Shown piece after piece: positions 15,711-24,126 of a stretch of 64,000 nucleotides of DNA. Under the pieces are notes generated by a model. It was not told the DNA's origin and ran no database searches. It saw only the letters and a list, made by a program, of their open reading frames with translations. Every line of letters starts with the position of its first letter. Position 1 is the first letter of the stretch. Origin of the DNA: a virus; the IMG/VR virus record IMGVR_UViG_3300043570_001980, positions 277,991 to 341,990 of that record; one strand, given 5' to 3'. The position numbers were made by a program, and so were the translations under genes.

Positions 15711-17166
15711 ATTAATAATCAGAGACGAAGTAAATTTAAAGATTGAAGGACTTGATTTAACTGCTAGGCGTGCCTTAGTAAATAAATTCAAGTTTGATGT
15801 TCCTTATGCACGATATCTACCAGCGGTAAGACTGGGCAGATGGGATGGTAAGGTCAGCTTCTTCCAACTAGGTGGCAGTACCTATGTAAATCTACTGCCT
15901 GAGATCATTCCCATCCTAGAAGACTACAACTACGACATTGACGTAGAGGATTTGCGCGAATATCGTACCACCTTTGATTTTACGCTAGTCAAGGAAGATA
16001 CCTTTGCTGAAACAAATTGGCCCAAGAATCATCCGATGGAAGGCCAACCAATTATGTTGCGTGACTATCAGGTAGAGATAGTCAACAACTTTTTACAAAA
16101 CCCACAATGCATACAAGAAGTGGCCACAGGCGCAGGCAAGACAATTATGACTGCGGCTATGAGTTACAGCATACAACAATACGGACGTAGTATTATCATT
16201 GTTCCCAACAAAGACCTAGTGAGACAAACAGAAAAAGATTACATTAATCTTGGACTTGACGTTGGAGTATATTTTGGAGACCGAAAAGAGTATAACAAGA
16301 CACACACAATCTGTACCTGGCAGAGTCTAAACAACATGATGAAGAACACCAAGTCCGGCGAAGCAGAAGTTAGCATTGGGGATTTCATTGAGGGTGTGGT
16401 GTGCGTTATTGTAGATGAAGTACACATGGCCAAAGCAGATGCACTAAAAACGTTGTTGACCAGTGTTATGTCTGAAGTGCCAATTCGGTGGGGATTAACC
16501 GGTACAGTTCCCAAGGAACGATTTGAATTTGAAGCATTGCATGTTAGCCTTGGACCAGTTATTAGTAAGTTGGCCGCCAGTGAATTGCAAGACAGGGGTG
16601 TGCTGGCACAATGTCATGTGAACATTGTACAGCTAGTTGATCATGTTGAATACAGCAATTACCAAAGTGAGTTAAAATACCTACTAGAAGAATCAGGCAG
16701 GCTAGATACAATTGCCAGCTTAGTTAAACAGGTCAACGAGACTGGTAACACATTGGTTCTGGTTGACCGTATCAGTGCAGGACAATCACTGGCCGATCGT
16801 CTTGGGGACAAAGCAGTATTTGTTTCGGGCGCAACCAAAGGTACAAAAAGGCAAGAACACTATGATGAAATTGCAGAATCAACAGGCAAAATTATTGTTG
16901 CCACTTACGGGGTGGCGGCGGTTGGTATTAATATACCACGAATCTTTAACTTGGTGCTGATTGAGCCCGGAAAAAGTTTTGTAAGGGTTATCCAATCAAT
17001 TGGTAGGGGCATTAGAAAAGCAGAAGATAAAGACCATGTTCAAATTTGGGACATAACCAGTACCTGCAAATTTGCAAAGCGGCACATGACCAAACGAAAA
17101 CAGTTTTACAAAGAAGCCAACTACCCATTCTCTGCTGAAAAATTAGAATGGATGACCATCAAGTAA
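15700..17166 (+). CDS. uvsW: UvsW-type SF2 DNA helicase
   Basis: A 488-residue superfamily 2 helicase close in length to T4 UvsW (503). The N-terminal 100 residues form the UvsW-specific domain (VPYARYLPAVRLGRWDGKV). Helicase motifs follow in order: Q-like LRDYQVEIVNN, motif I EVATGAGKT, Ia IIVPNKDLVRQ, motif II VIVDEVHMA, motif III WGLTGTVPK, motif IV-V TYGVAAVGINIP, motif VI IQSIGRGIRKAEDKD. UvsW unwinds R-loops, regresses stalled forks and helps end origin-dependent replication in late infection. Last gene of a four-gene overlapping run; a new promoter follows it at once. Confidence 0.93.
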   Translation: MQAKLIIRDEVNLKIEGLDLTARRALVNKFKFDVPYARYLPAVRLGRWDGKVSFFQLGGSTYVNLLPEIIPILEDYNYDIDVEDLREYRTTFDFTLVKEDTFAETNWPKNHPMEGQPIMLRDYQVEIVNNFLQNPQCIQEVATGAGKTIMTAAMSYSIQQYGRSIIIVPNKDLVRQTEKDYINLGLDVGVYFGDRKEYNKTHTICTWQSLNNMMKNTKSGEAEVSIGDFIEGVVCVIVDEVHMAKADALKTLLTSVMSEVPIRWGLTGTVPKERFEFEALHVSLGPVISKLAASELQDRGVLAQCHVNIVQLVDHVEYSNYQSELKYLLEESGRLDTIASLVKQVNETGNTLVLVDRISAGQSLADRLGDKAVFVSGATKGTKRQEHYDEIAESTGKIIVATYGVAAVGINIPRIFNLVLIEPGKSFVRVIQSIGRGIRKAEDKDHVQIWDITSTCKFAKRHMTKRKQFYKEANYPFSAEKLEWMTIK

Positions 17167-17169
17167 CTG

Positions 17170-17197
17170 TTGACTTTCTGCAATAATACTGTATAAT
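17170..17197 (+). promoter_or_regulatory. Sigma-70-type promoter
   Basis: TTGACT at 17170-17175, 16-base spacer, TATAAT at 17192-17197, ending eight bases before the ATG at 17205. The leader would be nearly absent and no ribosome site is visible, so the first transcript may be leaderless or the real start may lie further in. Confidence 0.65.
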
Positions 17198-17204
17198 ACT
17201 TACT

Positions 17205-17705
17205 ATGAGAATACTAACACTAGATAATGCCTGCTACGATTTAGACACATTGCCTGACGAAGTCGATGACATGCGTTTTGCAATACTAGATAACAGCGAT
17301 CCATCAAACCCAGATTATCATTATATTCCTTTGATCTTTTTGGAAAGTTTTAATAGTCCAGCACTGGTATTACGTATTGGTGAAAATCAAATTCGTATGC
17401 CAGTTGATTGGCAAATTTTAATTGGAGAACCCGACATAGGAGACCTCGAGGTACTGCCTCTGACGTCTATTAATGATCGTGGCTTCAAAGCCTTCCAGTT
17501 TAACCCACTGACCAGTTTTAGACCTAGTTTTCCTGATATTGAAATCATTGATGTTTACCACGAAGTTGCTTGGTATGCGCCTAAACTCAAGAATGGGCAA
17601 ATGCTAGCAGTTCCAATTCAGGATGGAGAAAATCCTGAGTGCATATATTTTGTAAAGGATGTTAGTCGCAACTGTGAAATTGTTGACTACAACAAAGCTT
17701 GGTAA
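17205..17705 (+). CDS. Phage protein of unknown function
   Basis: A 166-residue acidic, beta-rich protein with many Asp, Pro and Ile residues and no catalytic motif I recognise. Regular hydrophobic strands (ALVLRIGENQIRMPVDWQIL, GQMLAVPIQDGENPECIYF) suggest a compact beta fold. It lies directly after a promoter and heads a run of five genes (17205-19816) containing replication-related products, without intergenic gaps. No function can be given. Confidence 0.6.
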   Translation: MRILTLDNACYDLDTLPDEVDDMRFAILDNSDPSNPDYHYIPLIFLESFNSPALVLRIGENQIRMPVDWQILIGEPDIGDLEVLPLTSINDRGFKAFQFNPLTSFRPSFPDIEIIDVYHEVAWYAPKLKNGQMLAVPIQDGENPECIYFVKDVSRNCEIVDYNKAW

Positions 17706-17909
17706 ATGAAACTGTTGATATTACAATTATTAACAAGTTTAACTGCAACCGGAATGATTACATTCACAGTTACTCACATGCACCAAGACTACTTTCACTT
17801 AGAAGCAATACTATGGGCAATACATTGGATAACAGCTTGGCCAATTGCTTTTGTAACCATTCGGTGGATTTCTCCAGTGTACCAAAAATTTATTAATAGG
17901 TTTTATTAA
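17706..17909 (+). CDS. Small two-helix membrane protein, DUF2798-like
   Basis: A 67-residue protein with two predicted transmembrane helices: residues 3-22 (LLILQLLTSLTATGMITFTV) and 35-57 (AILWAIHWITAWPIAFVTIR). The second helix with WxxAWPIAF followed by a short basic C-terminus is the pattern of the DUF2798 family of small inner-membrane proteins. The start codon follows the preceding stop without a gap. Role in infection unknown. Confidence 0.62.
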   Translation: MKLLILQLLTSLTATGMITFTVTHMHQDYFHLEAILWAIHWITAWPIAFVTIRWISPVYQKFINRFY

Positions 17910-18113
17910 ATGGAACAATACAAAGACGAATCAGACAGACCACGAGTGCCGGTTATTCTAAAAAAAGAAATCAACCCCATTGACACTCGGATCGCAGAAC
18001 TAGAAGAAAAACTCAAACAACAGGCCAGCGAAATTGAACGTATTCATCGAGAGCATGGCCGTATGAAAAACCATATTAATATATTGTCAAAGGCAATTGG
18101 TAATGTCAGATAA
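17910..18113 (+). CDS. Small coiled-coil protein
   Basis: A 67-residue charged protein. Residues 22-60 show a clear heptad pattern (IDTRIAELEEKLKQQASEIE and on), predicting a dimeric coiled coil. The N-terminus is polar with a PRVPVIL stretch. It starts right after the previous stop and overlaps the next gene by 11 bases. Possibly an adaptor for a neighbouring replication protein; this is only a suggestion. Confidence 0.6.
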   Translation: MEQYKDESDRPRVPVILKKEINPIDTRIAELEEKLKQQASEIERIHREHGRMKNHINILSKAIGNVR

Positions 18114-18546
18114 ACTAAACATCAATAATGAAATGCGCCAGCTTGATACCAAGAATCGTAATTTCTATGATAGTTTAACTCCGGAAGAATTAAAAAAGTT
18201 CAGCAACTATCTTATGATACGTTGGGGTAGTAGTGTTGAGGATAGCAGTGAGATACAAGCATACTATGTGCGTAGTTGTAATCATTACTTAAACAAACAT
18301 TTTTTTGCTATAAACAAACATCCCAAACTTCAGTGGTTGTGTGCCACTGCTATTAGTCCTGACCTAGGAACACCACGACATCCTTGGATTGCTCCAAAGA
18401 AAAAAGAAGCAGGTGCTGGAAGTATTAAGAAGCAGTTGGCAGAATTATATCCAACCAAAAAAATGGACGAGATAGAATTGCTTAGTAAGTTAATTACTAA
18501 AAAAGAACTAGATGAATACGTTAAAGATCACGGTCAGGAAAAATGA
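18103..18546 (+). CDS. Possible sliding-clamp loader small subunit (gp62-like)
   Basis: A 147-residue helical protein. Its order of features (an N-terminal FYDSLTPEELKKFSNYL helix, a middle KHPKLQWLCATAISPDLG, a basic linker PKKKEAG, and a closing LAELYPTKKMDEIELLSKLI) resembles gp62-type clamp-loader subunits of T4-like phages, whose C-terminal half also has a basic segment followed by LAKRY-type helices. gp62 acts with gp44 to load the gp45 clamp. gp44 and gp45 are not in this window. ATG 18103 is preferred over a TTG six bases upstream. Confidence 0.45.
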   Translation: MSDKLNINNEMRQLDTKNRNFYDSLTPEELKKFSNYLMIRWGSSVEDSSEIQAYYVRSCNHYLNKHFFAINKHPKLQWLCATAISPDLGTPRHPWIAPKKKEAGAGSIKKQLAELYPTKKMDEIELLSKLITKKELDEYVKDHGQEK

Positions 18547-19217
18547 CATACCAATGCCAGTATTGTAAAAAAGACTTTTCTAGAGAAAGTAGTTTGGCAG
18601 TACACGTCTGTGAACAAAAGAAACGTAGACAAGATCAGAATGAACGTGGAGTCCAACTGGGATTTCAAGCATATTTAAAATTCTACGAAGTCACACAAGG
18701 GTCAGCTAAATTAAAAACATTTGATGACTTTGCTGATAGTTCGTATTATCGAGCATTTGCTAAGTTTGGCAGATACTGTGTAGATATTCGAGCAATCAAT
18801 CCTGCAAGGTTCACCGAATGGGTGGTTAAACAAAATAAAAAACTTGATTATTGGTGCAAGGATACTATCTACACAGAATACCTGTTATGGTATCTTAAAA
18901 TTGAGTCTGTTAATGATGCATTGGCCAGGTCTATTGAACATAGTATTGACTGGGAAGAGAAGAATGGTCATGCATCAAAAGATTATCTAAGATACGGTAA
19001 CACTAATATAATTTGTCATGCAATTACTACTGGCAAGATCAGTCCCTGGGTAATTTACAACTGTGACAGTGGCCGGGAGTTCTTAAACGGACTTGATGAA
19101 AAACAAATTGCAATGATATGGTCATACATTGACGCAGATGTATGGCAACAAAAATTTAAAGATTATATGGCAGATCAAGAATACGCCAAGGACATTTTAT
19201 CAAAGGCAGGATGGTAA
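18543..19217 (+). CDS. Zinc-finger protein of unknown function
   Basis: A 224-residue protein with an N-terminal C2HC zinc finger (Cys5, Cys8, His21, Cys23 in YQCQYCKKDFSRESSLAVHV) and then a 190-residue helical domain rich in Trp and Tyr. The finger resembles those that bind nucleic acid or mediate protein contacts. It is joined to the gp62-like gene by ATGA and to the DnaE-like gene by TAATG. Tight coupling with two replication-type genes suggests it works on DNA at the replication fork, but the main domain is not one I recognise. Confidence 0.6.
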   Translation: MTYQCQYCKKDFSRESSLAVHVCEQKKRRQDQNERGVQLGFQAYLKFYEVTQGSAKLKTFDDFADSSYYRAFAKFGRYCVDIRAINPARFTEWVVKQNKKLDYWCKDTIYTEYLLWYLKIESVNDALARSIEHSIDWEEKNGHASKDYLRYGNTNIICHAITTGKISPWVIYNCDSGREFLNGLDEKQIAMIWSYIDADVWQQKFKDYMADQEYAKDILSKAGW

Positions 19218-19816
19218 TGAGCGCAGATATCGACATTGACTTTGCTGACAGAGAAACAGTATTAAAATTAGTAAAGCACATTCCTGCACGACAATCAGTT
19301 AATGAACAAGTGCGTCGACACAACAGTGGTGTTTACGTTACTGATATTCCATTCGATCCAGTGAATCAGTGTGCTGCCATAGACTATGAAGAAGCCGAAC
19401 AACGTGGTTACTTTAAGATAGACTTTTTAAACATGAGTGTTTATCAGTTGGTTAAAAGTCCTGAACATTATGATCAAATGATCAAAACTGCACCTCCATG
19501 GACAAGACTATGGACAGATAACGCATGGGCTTCTCGGTTGGTACACGTCGGAAACTATACAGAATTGTTAAAGTCGATGCAACCAGATTCAATAGCTAGG
19601 ATGGCTGCGTTTATCAGTATTATTAGGCCAGGAAAAGCACACTTACAAAATAAAGATTGGAACACAGTCTTTGCTGGTGTGTGGGACGGAGATGATAGTC
19701 GCGGGTACACGTTTAAAAAATCACATGCAATTAGCTATGCTGTGTTAGTTGCCCTACACATGAATTTGCTACACGAAGCAGATCAACTTGAAAAATTAAT
19801 CAATCTTTCTGACTAG
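19217..19816 (+). CDS. Miniature DnaE-like (PolIII alpha palm-derived) protein
   Basis: A 199-residue protein that lines up in order with the catalytic core of bacterial DNA polymerase III alpha. ADIDIDFADRETV matches the PDFDVDF stretch with its two catalytic Asp (here D6 and D8). GYFKIDFLNMSVYQLV matches the VKFDFLGLRTLT strand with the third catalytic Asp (D69). LLKSMQPDSIARMAAFISI followed by RPG matches the LQPD...LFRPGPL helix, and FKKSHAISYAVL matches the NKSHAAAYAL finger helix. PHP, most of thumb and fingers, and the HhH and OB domains are absent. Either a tiny polymerase, a nucleotide-binding regulator, or a decoy for replisome parts. Confidence 0.78.
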   Translation: MSADIDIDFADRETVLKLVKHIPARQSVNEQVRRHNSGVYVTDIPFDPVNQCAAIDYEEAEQRGYFKIDFLNMSVYQLVKSPEHYDQMIKTAPPWTRLWTDNAWASRLVHVGNYTELLKSMQPDSIARMAAFISIIRPGKAHLQNKDWNTVFAGVWDGDDSRGYTFKKSHAISYAVLVALHMNLLHEADQLEKLINLSD

Positions 19817-20173
19817 TGTAATTGATTTACGTTTACTTTTTCTGCGAGTGATATCACTTAAACTGCAAACAGGTCCGTGTAATATTTCAAGGTCTTTGTT
19901 GGCAAAAGTTCTTAAATATGGCTTAAATGGAGTCCACTCTGCTTTTAAGTATATGTTAATAGGTATACTGTGGTTACTTTCCCACCACCAATCATTGGCC
20001 AACTCAATAAACAGCTTTTTTAGTTCAGGGTCAGTAACATCACCAAAGTCGTAGATTGTTGTAATCGCGTCATCTCGATTTTGTATAATTCCCACGTATT
20101 CCGTCCCTGCATACAAGCACAGAGTTATAAACGGATACTTTTCAGTCAATTTTGTAAAGATATTATCACCCAT
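19796..20173 (-). CDS. Conserved-looking phage protein of unknown function
   Basis: A 125-residue protein starting MGDNIFTKLTEKYPFITLCL. It has a short beta-rich start with YAGTEYVGIIQNRDDA, then DPELKKLFIELANDWWWES and a basic tail (RRKSKRKS). It resembles small conserved proteins of T4-like marine phages but I know no function. Its 3' end overlaps the DnaE-like gene tail to tail by 21 bases, and its start overlaps the late box for the next plus-strand gene. Confidence 0.6.
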   Translation of the reverse strand: MGDNIFTKLTEKYPFITLCLYAGTEYVGIIQNRDDAITTIYDFGDVTDPELKKLFIELANDWWWESNHSIPINIYLKAEWTPFKPYLRTFANKDLEILHGPVCSLSDITRRKSKRKSITLVRKID

Positions 20174-20178
20174 AAATA
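20171..20178 (+). promoter_or_regulatory. Late promoter box CATAAATA
   Basis: CATAAATA, one base off the T4 late consensus, followed by the ribosome site TTGGAG and an ATG at 20195. Spacing matches that seen at 11966. Confidence 0.55.
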
Positions 20179-20194
20179 TTAGTTGGAGATCCAA

Positions 20195-20986
20195 ATGTAT
20201 TCAACCACTGCCTATTTATATCAGCAAATCCAACAGGTAATTCTGATTGACACGTCAGGCATTGGCTCAACTTTTGATAGAAGGTGGCAACCAGTGTACG
20301 CAAAAGACTTAAAATTAAATTTAGGAGTGGATAATGTTATTTTATTCCAGTTCCTAAACCAGGACCAAAAACCTGTAAACATCACAGGCGCAACGTTTAC
20401 GTTCCGTATGATTAGTCAAAACGGAGAAAATTTGTTATATGCCAAAGAGCTTGTGACACTTAATGCACCAACAGGCAGAGCTAAAGTAACTGTCACTGCC
20501 GAAGAGACAACATATTTCCAAGCACAACCCGCTAGTTGGAGTTTAGAAATTACGTCAGGTGTTTTAAATCAAGCAGTATTCACAGACGACTATGCCGGCG
20601 CCCGTGGTAATATTGATATTGTAGACAGCGTATTTCCAGCTTTTGTTGCCAGCCAAGAATTAACTATCCCAAGCCAAGCCCCTGACAGTTCTATCCATTA
20701 CACCAGTACAATTACCACAAATGGTACACGTATTACTACATTTCAAATTGATCCAGTGGACTTTACTGGCACACTTCAAGTACAAGGGTCATCAGATGCC
20801 ACAGCTAATACTGTTGAGTGGTATGACGTGGACTTTGAAGATTTAAAAACAGGTAATACTGTTTCAGAAATAAACTTCATTCATGCAATTGAAAGATTGG
20901 GTATCAATGTTGAAGGATATCATCCTTATCTAAGATTATCATTTGGCATGTCCGACGGGAACATTGATTTAATACAGTACCGATGA
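20195..20986 (+). CDS. Probable baseplate or tail structural protein (BppU-like N-terminus)
   Basis: A 263-residue beta-rich protein. Residues 35-130 look like the BppU-type N-terminal beta domain (DNVILFQFLNQDQKPVNITG, TFTFRMIS, APTGRAKVTVTAEET, PASWSLEIT), found in phage baseplate upper proteins and other tail parts. The C-terminal half has a second beta module. ATG 20195 is used; an in-frame TTG twelve bases upstream would swallow the ribosome site. A late box precedes it and the SGNH gene overlaps its end by ATGA. Confidence 0.6.
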   Translation: MYSTTAYLYQQIQQVILIDTSGIGSTFDRRWQPVYAKDLKLNLGVDNVILFQFLNQDQKPVNITGATFTFRMISQNGENLLYAKELVTLNAPTGRAKVTVTAEETTYFQAQPASWSLEITSGVLNQAVFTDDYAGARGNIDIVDSVFPAFVASQELTIPSQAPDSSIHYTSTITTNGTRITTFQIDPVDFTGTLQVQGSSDATANTVEWYDVDFEDLKTGNTVSEINFIHAIERLGINVEGYHPYLRLSFGMSDGNIDLIQYR

Positions 20987-21720
20987 AATTTAAAAAAATT
21001 GTTGGATTTGGGGACAGTTGGGTCTGGGGCGACGAGTTAATTGATCCAGAGTTGTTAAAACACAATTCTGATGCGCATCCAAGTCTAGTAGAGAATACGT
21101 CTTATCGTGAACGAAAATGCTTCCTGGGATTACTTGGTAGACATTATCAATTGCCCACAAAAAACTTTGGCATACCCGGCGGCAGTTTACAAAGCACCAT
21201 GTGGACTTTTTTGTGGTGGTTACGCAACGAACCCAGTCCCGAAGAATGTATTGTTCTAGTAGGATTAACCGAAGGTAGTCGAATGAGTTTTTATAACCCT
21301 AGTCATGAAACTTACCCTAATGCTCCTACGTGGGATAGATTTGTTCACAGTTCGTGGGTACATGCTGGAGTCCAAGACGGTGCTGTGACTCGCGAATGGA
21401 CCGATATGATTAAACGATACATGGTACTGAGTGAAAGTGATCCATTGTCAATGCTAAACTACGAACAAGCGTTGTACTTTTTTGATGGTGTGGCAGCCAG
21501 AAGAAATCTACCAATGTTGATCTGGGACATAAGCCCGCCACAAGAAGAAATTACAGTTCCTTCTAAGATATTGCCAGGATTTAATTTTGTACATTGGCTA
21601 CGACGACATCCAAACGAAATGGAATTAACGTTTCCGGGCGGCCACCCTAATGAAAACGGACACATAATACTGCGAGATATGTTGCAACAAGAGATAGATT
21701 GTGTTATAATGTCTAAGTGA
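20983..21720 (+). CDS. SGNH/GDSL-type hydrolase-like protein
   Basis: A 245-residue protein with block I GFGDSWVWGDEL (Ser12 nucleophile), a Gly in FGIPGGS as block II, and a block V-like HPNENGH (His221). SGNH enzymes remove acyl or acetyl groups from sugars and lipids. The Asp normally three residues before the catalytic His is replaced by Pro218, so the triad may be altered. It directly follows a tail-type structural gene (4-base overlap), so a virion deacetylase acting on host surface glycans is plausible. Confidence 0.7.
   Translation: MKFKKIVGFGDSWVWGDELIDPELLKHNSDAHPSLVENTSYRERKCFLGLLGRHYQLPTKNFGIPGGSLQSTMWTFLWWLRNEPSPEECIVLVGLTEGSRMSFYNPSHETYPNAPTWDRFVHSSWVHAGVQDGAVTREWTDMIKRYMVLSESDPLSMLNYEQALYFFDGVAARRNLPMLIWDISPPQEEITVPSKILPGFNFVHWLRRHPNEMELTFPGGHPNENGHIILRDMLQQEIDCVIMSK
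21682..21710 (+). promoter_or_regulatory. Possible sigma-70-type promoter before primase
   Basis: TTGCAA at 21682-21687, 17-base spacer and TATAAT at 21705-21710, lying inside the end of the SGNH gene and six bases before the GTG start of the primase. Good boxes and spacing, but the short leader makes it uncertain. Confidence 0.45.
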
Positions 21721-22706
21721 TAGACATAATCAATTACCTGCCTGCTAAAAGAAAAACTAGTCCACAGGGCTGGACTAGTTTTAATGCTGTGTGTTGCACC
21801 CATAATGGTAACTCACAAGACAAACGTGGCCGAGGCGGCATCAAAGTCACCGACCAAGGTTGGAGTTACCACTGCTTCAATTGCGGCTACACAGCTAGCT
21901 TTGTACTAGGGCGTACTTTAAGTTTTAAAGCCAAACGATTGCTAGGTTGGATGGGTGTGCCGGACAACGAGATTGAAATGCTCAATCTTGAAAGTCTAAG
22001 ACATCGCAACATACACGGAATTTTAGAAGATAGACAACGAGTATCCAACACACTGAGCGCAATTGAGTTTGGTGAGTCCGATGACTTTCCGCCTTACGCA
22101 GAAGTAGTTACTCCAGAATTTCCAACATACTGGGACTACATCCGCCATCGCGGCGTGCCAGAAGATTTTCCTGTAATGACTTCTATCAAGACTGATGGAG
22201 TTCATTGGACCAGACCGTATGTGTTGATACCGTTTACATACGACAACAAAGTAATAGGTTGGTGTGCTAGATTCTTAGATAACAAGATTCCCAAGTATAT
22301 CAATCATAGCCAACCGGGCTATGTATTTGGCACAGACCTACAACATAATGACTGGCAGTATGTGATTGTTACAGAAGGTATATTTGATGCACTAAGCATT
22401 AGCGGCCTTGCACTAATGCACAACACCATCAGCGACAGTCAAGCTAGACTGATACGTAGCTTGGGCAAGGAAGTAGTTGTGGTTCCGGACCAAGACACAG
22501 CAGGTGTAGAACTGATTGACCGTGCTGTAGAATTAGGATATAGTGTTAGTATACCTACATGGCCAGACGACTGTAAAGACGTTAATGATGCAGTGATAAA
22601 GTTGGGCAAGTTAGGAGCCTTGCTAACTATTATGCAAGCAAAAGAGACCAGTAAGATAAAAATTGAAATAAGGAAAAAGCAACTTGTTAAAAGATTACGG
22701 ACTTGA
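21717..22706 (+). CDS. DNA primase (T4 gp61-like, zinc ribbon plus TOPRIM)
   Basis: A 329-residue DnaG-type primase. The N-terminal zinc ribbon has Cys and His in NAVCCTHNG and the pair in YHCFNCGYTASF. The TOPRIM domain carries VIVTEGIFDALSI (catalytic Glu), then EVVVVPDQDTAG with its DxD. It lays down RNA primers for lagging-strand synthesis together with the next gene product. The start is a GTG overlapping the previous TGA (GTGA). The primase-helicase order is as in other T4-like phages. Confidence 0.9.
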   Translation: MIDIINYLPAKRKTSPQGWTSFNAVCCTHNGNSQDKRGRGGIKVTDQGWSYHCFNCGYTASFVLGRTLSFKAKRLLGWMGVPDNEIEMLNLESLRHRNIHGILEDRQRVSNTLSAIEFGESDDFPPYAEVVTPEFPTYWDYIRHRGVPEDFPVMTSIKTDGVHWTRPYVLIPFTYDNKVIGWCARFLDNKIPKYINHSQPGYVFGTDLQHNDWQYVIVTEGIFDALSISGLALMHNTISDSQARLIRSLGKEVVVVPDQDTAGVELIDRAVELGYSVSIPTWPDDCKDVNDAVIKLGKLGALLTIMQAKETSKIKIEIRKKQLVKRLRT

Positions 22707-24126
22707 TGTCCAACGATTATTCCTAGAGATGATGTTAGAAGACGCATCGAGTTATGTGCGTGTTCAAAATATTTATAACCCAGCAAACTTTGACAAGAGT
22801 TTGAGACCTGCGGCTGAGTTCATTAAAGAACACTCAGACAAGCACAAGACCATGCCAGACAGGCTGCAGATTTCAGCCACCACAGGCGTTAAACTTGCAC
22901 CAGTGCCGGACTTGAACGAAGGTCATTACGATTGGTTCATGGGCGAGTTTGAATTGTTTACTAAACGTCAGGAACTTGAACGTGCTATTCTTAAATCAGC
23001 AGACTTGTTAGAAAAAGGCGAGTTTGAACCAGTTGAGAAACTGATCAAAGATGCTGTGCAGATTAGTTTAACCAAAGACATGGGCACAGACTACTTTGCT
23101 GATCCTGCGGCTCGCATCAACAAATACTTTAATTCAGGTGGACAAGTGTCAACAGGATGGCCACAACTGGACAAGTTGTTGTATGGTGGATTCAGTCGCG
23201 GTGAACTAAACATCTTTGCAGGTGGATCAGGATCTGGCAAATCACTTGTGATGATGAACATTGCATTAAACTGGTTGCAACAAGGTCTCAGTGGAGTATA
23301 CATTACACTAGAACTTTCGGAAGAGCTTACTAGTTTAAGAACAGATGCTATGTTAACCAGCATGAGTACCAAAGACATCCGCAAAGACATTGACACTACT
23401 ACAATGAAGGTTCGCCTGGTCAGTAAAAAATCTGGTCAATATCGAGTCAAGGCATTGCCGGCACAGAGCAACATTAATGATATCCGCAGTTATGTCAAAG
23501 AAGTGCAGATACAAACAGGTATCAAAATTGACTTTATGATGATTGACTATCTGGACTTGTTGATGCCTGTTAGTGCAAAGGTCAGTCCAAACGATTTGTT
23601 TGTAAAAGACAAGTATGTGAGTGAAGAACTACGAAACTTGGCCAAAGAGCTAGGTATGTTAATGGTAACAGCGTCACAGTTGAATCGTAGTGCTGTGGAA
23701 GAAATTGAGTTTGATCACTCGCACATTTCAGGTGGTATTTCCAAGATTAATACTGCTGACAACGTGTTTGGTATCTTTACGTCACGTGCTATGAAAGAGC
23801 GTGGCAAGTATCAGATCCAGTGTATGAAAAGTCGTAGTTCTACAGGCGTAGGACAAAAGATTGATTTGGAATACAACATTGAAACCATGCGTATTACTGA
23901 CCCAGGAGTGTCTGACAACGATAATTTCCGTGGCGGTGCAAAACCTAGTATCATGGACTCATTCAAAACAAAAAGTACAGTAACTGACAATACGGCTGAA
24001 ACCACATCATCAACTAAATGGGAAAGGCCTACAGGAACACCAGCATGGGAACAACCACCTAAGGTATCAGCTGATGTGCAAAGTGCCAAATTAAAACAAC
24101 TGTTGGGACAAATTAAACAGTCATGA
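22684..24126 (+). CDS. Replicative DNA helicase (T4 gp41 / DnaB type)
   Basis: A 480-residue hexameric RecA-fold helicase, near the 475 of T4 gp41. The N-terminal helical domain is followed by the core: Walker A FAGGSGSGKS, GVYITLELSEE, Walker B DFMMIDYLDLL, VTASQLNRSA (motif H3) and the DnaB-type QCMKSRSSTG near the end. The last 60 residues are a Thr/Ser/Pro-rich tail. The start is a TTG at 22684 after AAGGA; the next in-frame starts would remove conserved N-terminal helices. It overlaps the primase gene by 23 bases and couples to the radical SAM gene by ATGA. Confidence 0.9.
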   Translation: MLKDYGLDVQRLFLEMMLEDASSYVRVQNIYNPANFDKSLRPAAEFIKEHSDKHKTMPDRLQISATTGVKLAPVPDLNEGHYDWFMGEFELFTKRQELERAILKSADLLEKGEFEPVEKLIKDAVQISLTKDMGTDYFADPAARINKYFNSGGQVSTGWPQLDKLLYGGFSRGELNIFAGGSGSGKSLVMMNIALNWLQQGLSGVYITLELSEELTSLRTDAMLTSMSTKDIRKDIDTTTMKVRLVSKKSGQYRVKALPAQSNINDIRSYVKEVQIQTGIKIDFMMIDYLDLLMPVSAKVSPNDLFVKDKYVSEELRNLAKELGMLMVTASQLNRSAVEEIEFDHSHISGGISKINTADNVFGIFTSRAMKERGKYQIQCMKSRSSTGVGQKIDLEYNIETMRITDPGVSDNDNFRGGAKPSIMDSFKTKSTVTDNTAETTSSTKWERPTGTPAWEQPPKVSADVQSAKLKQLLGQIKQS

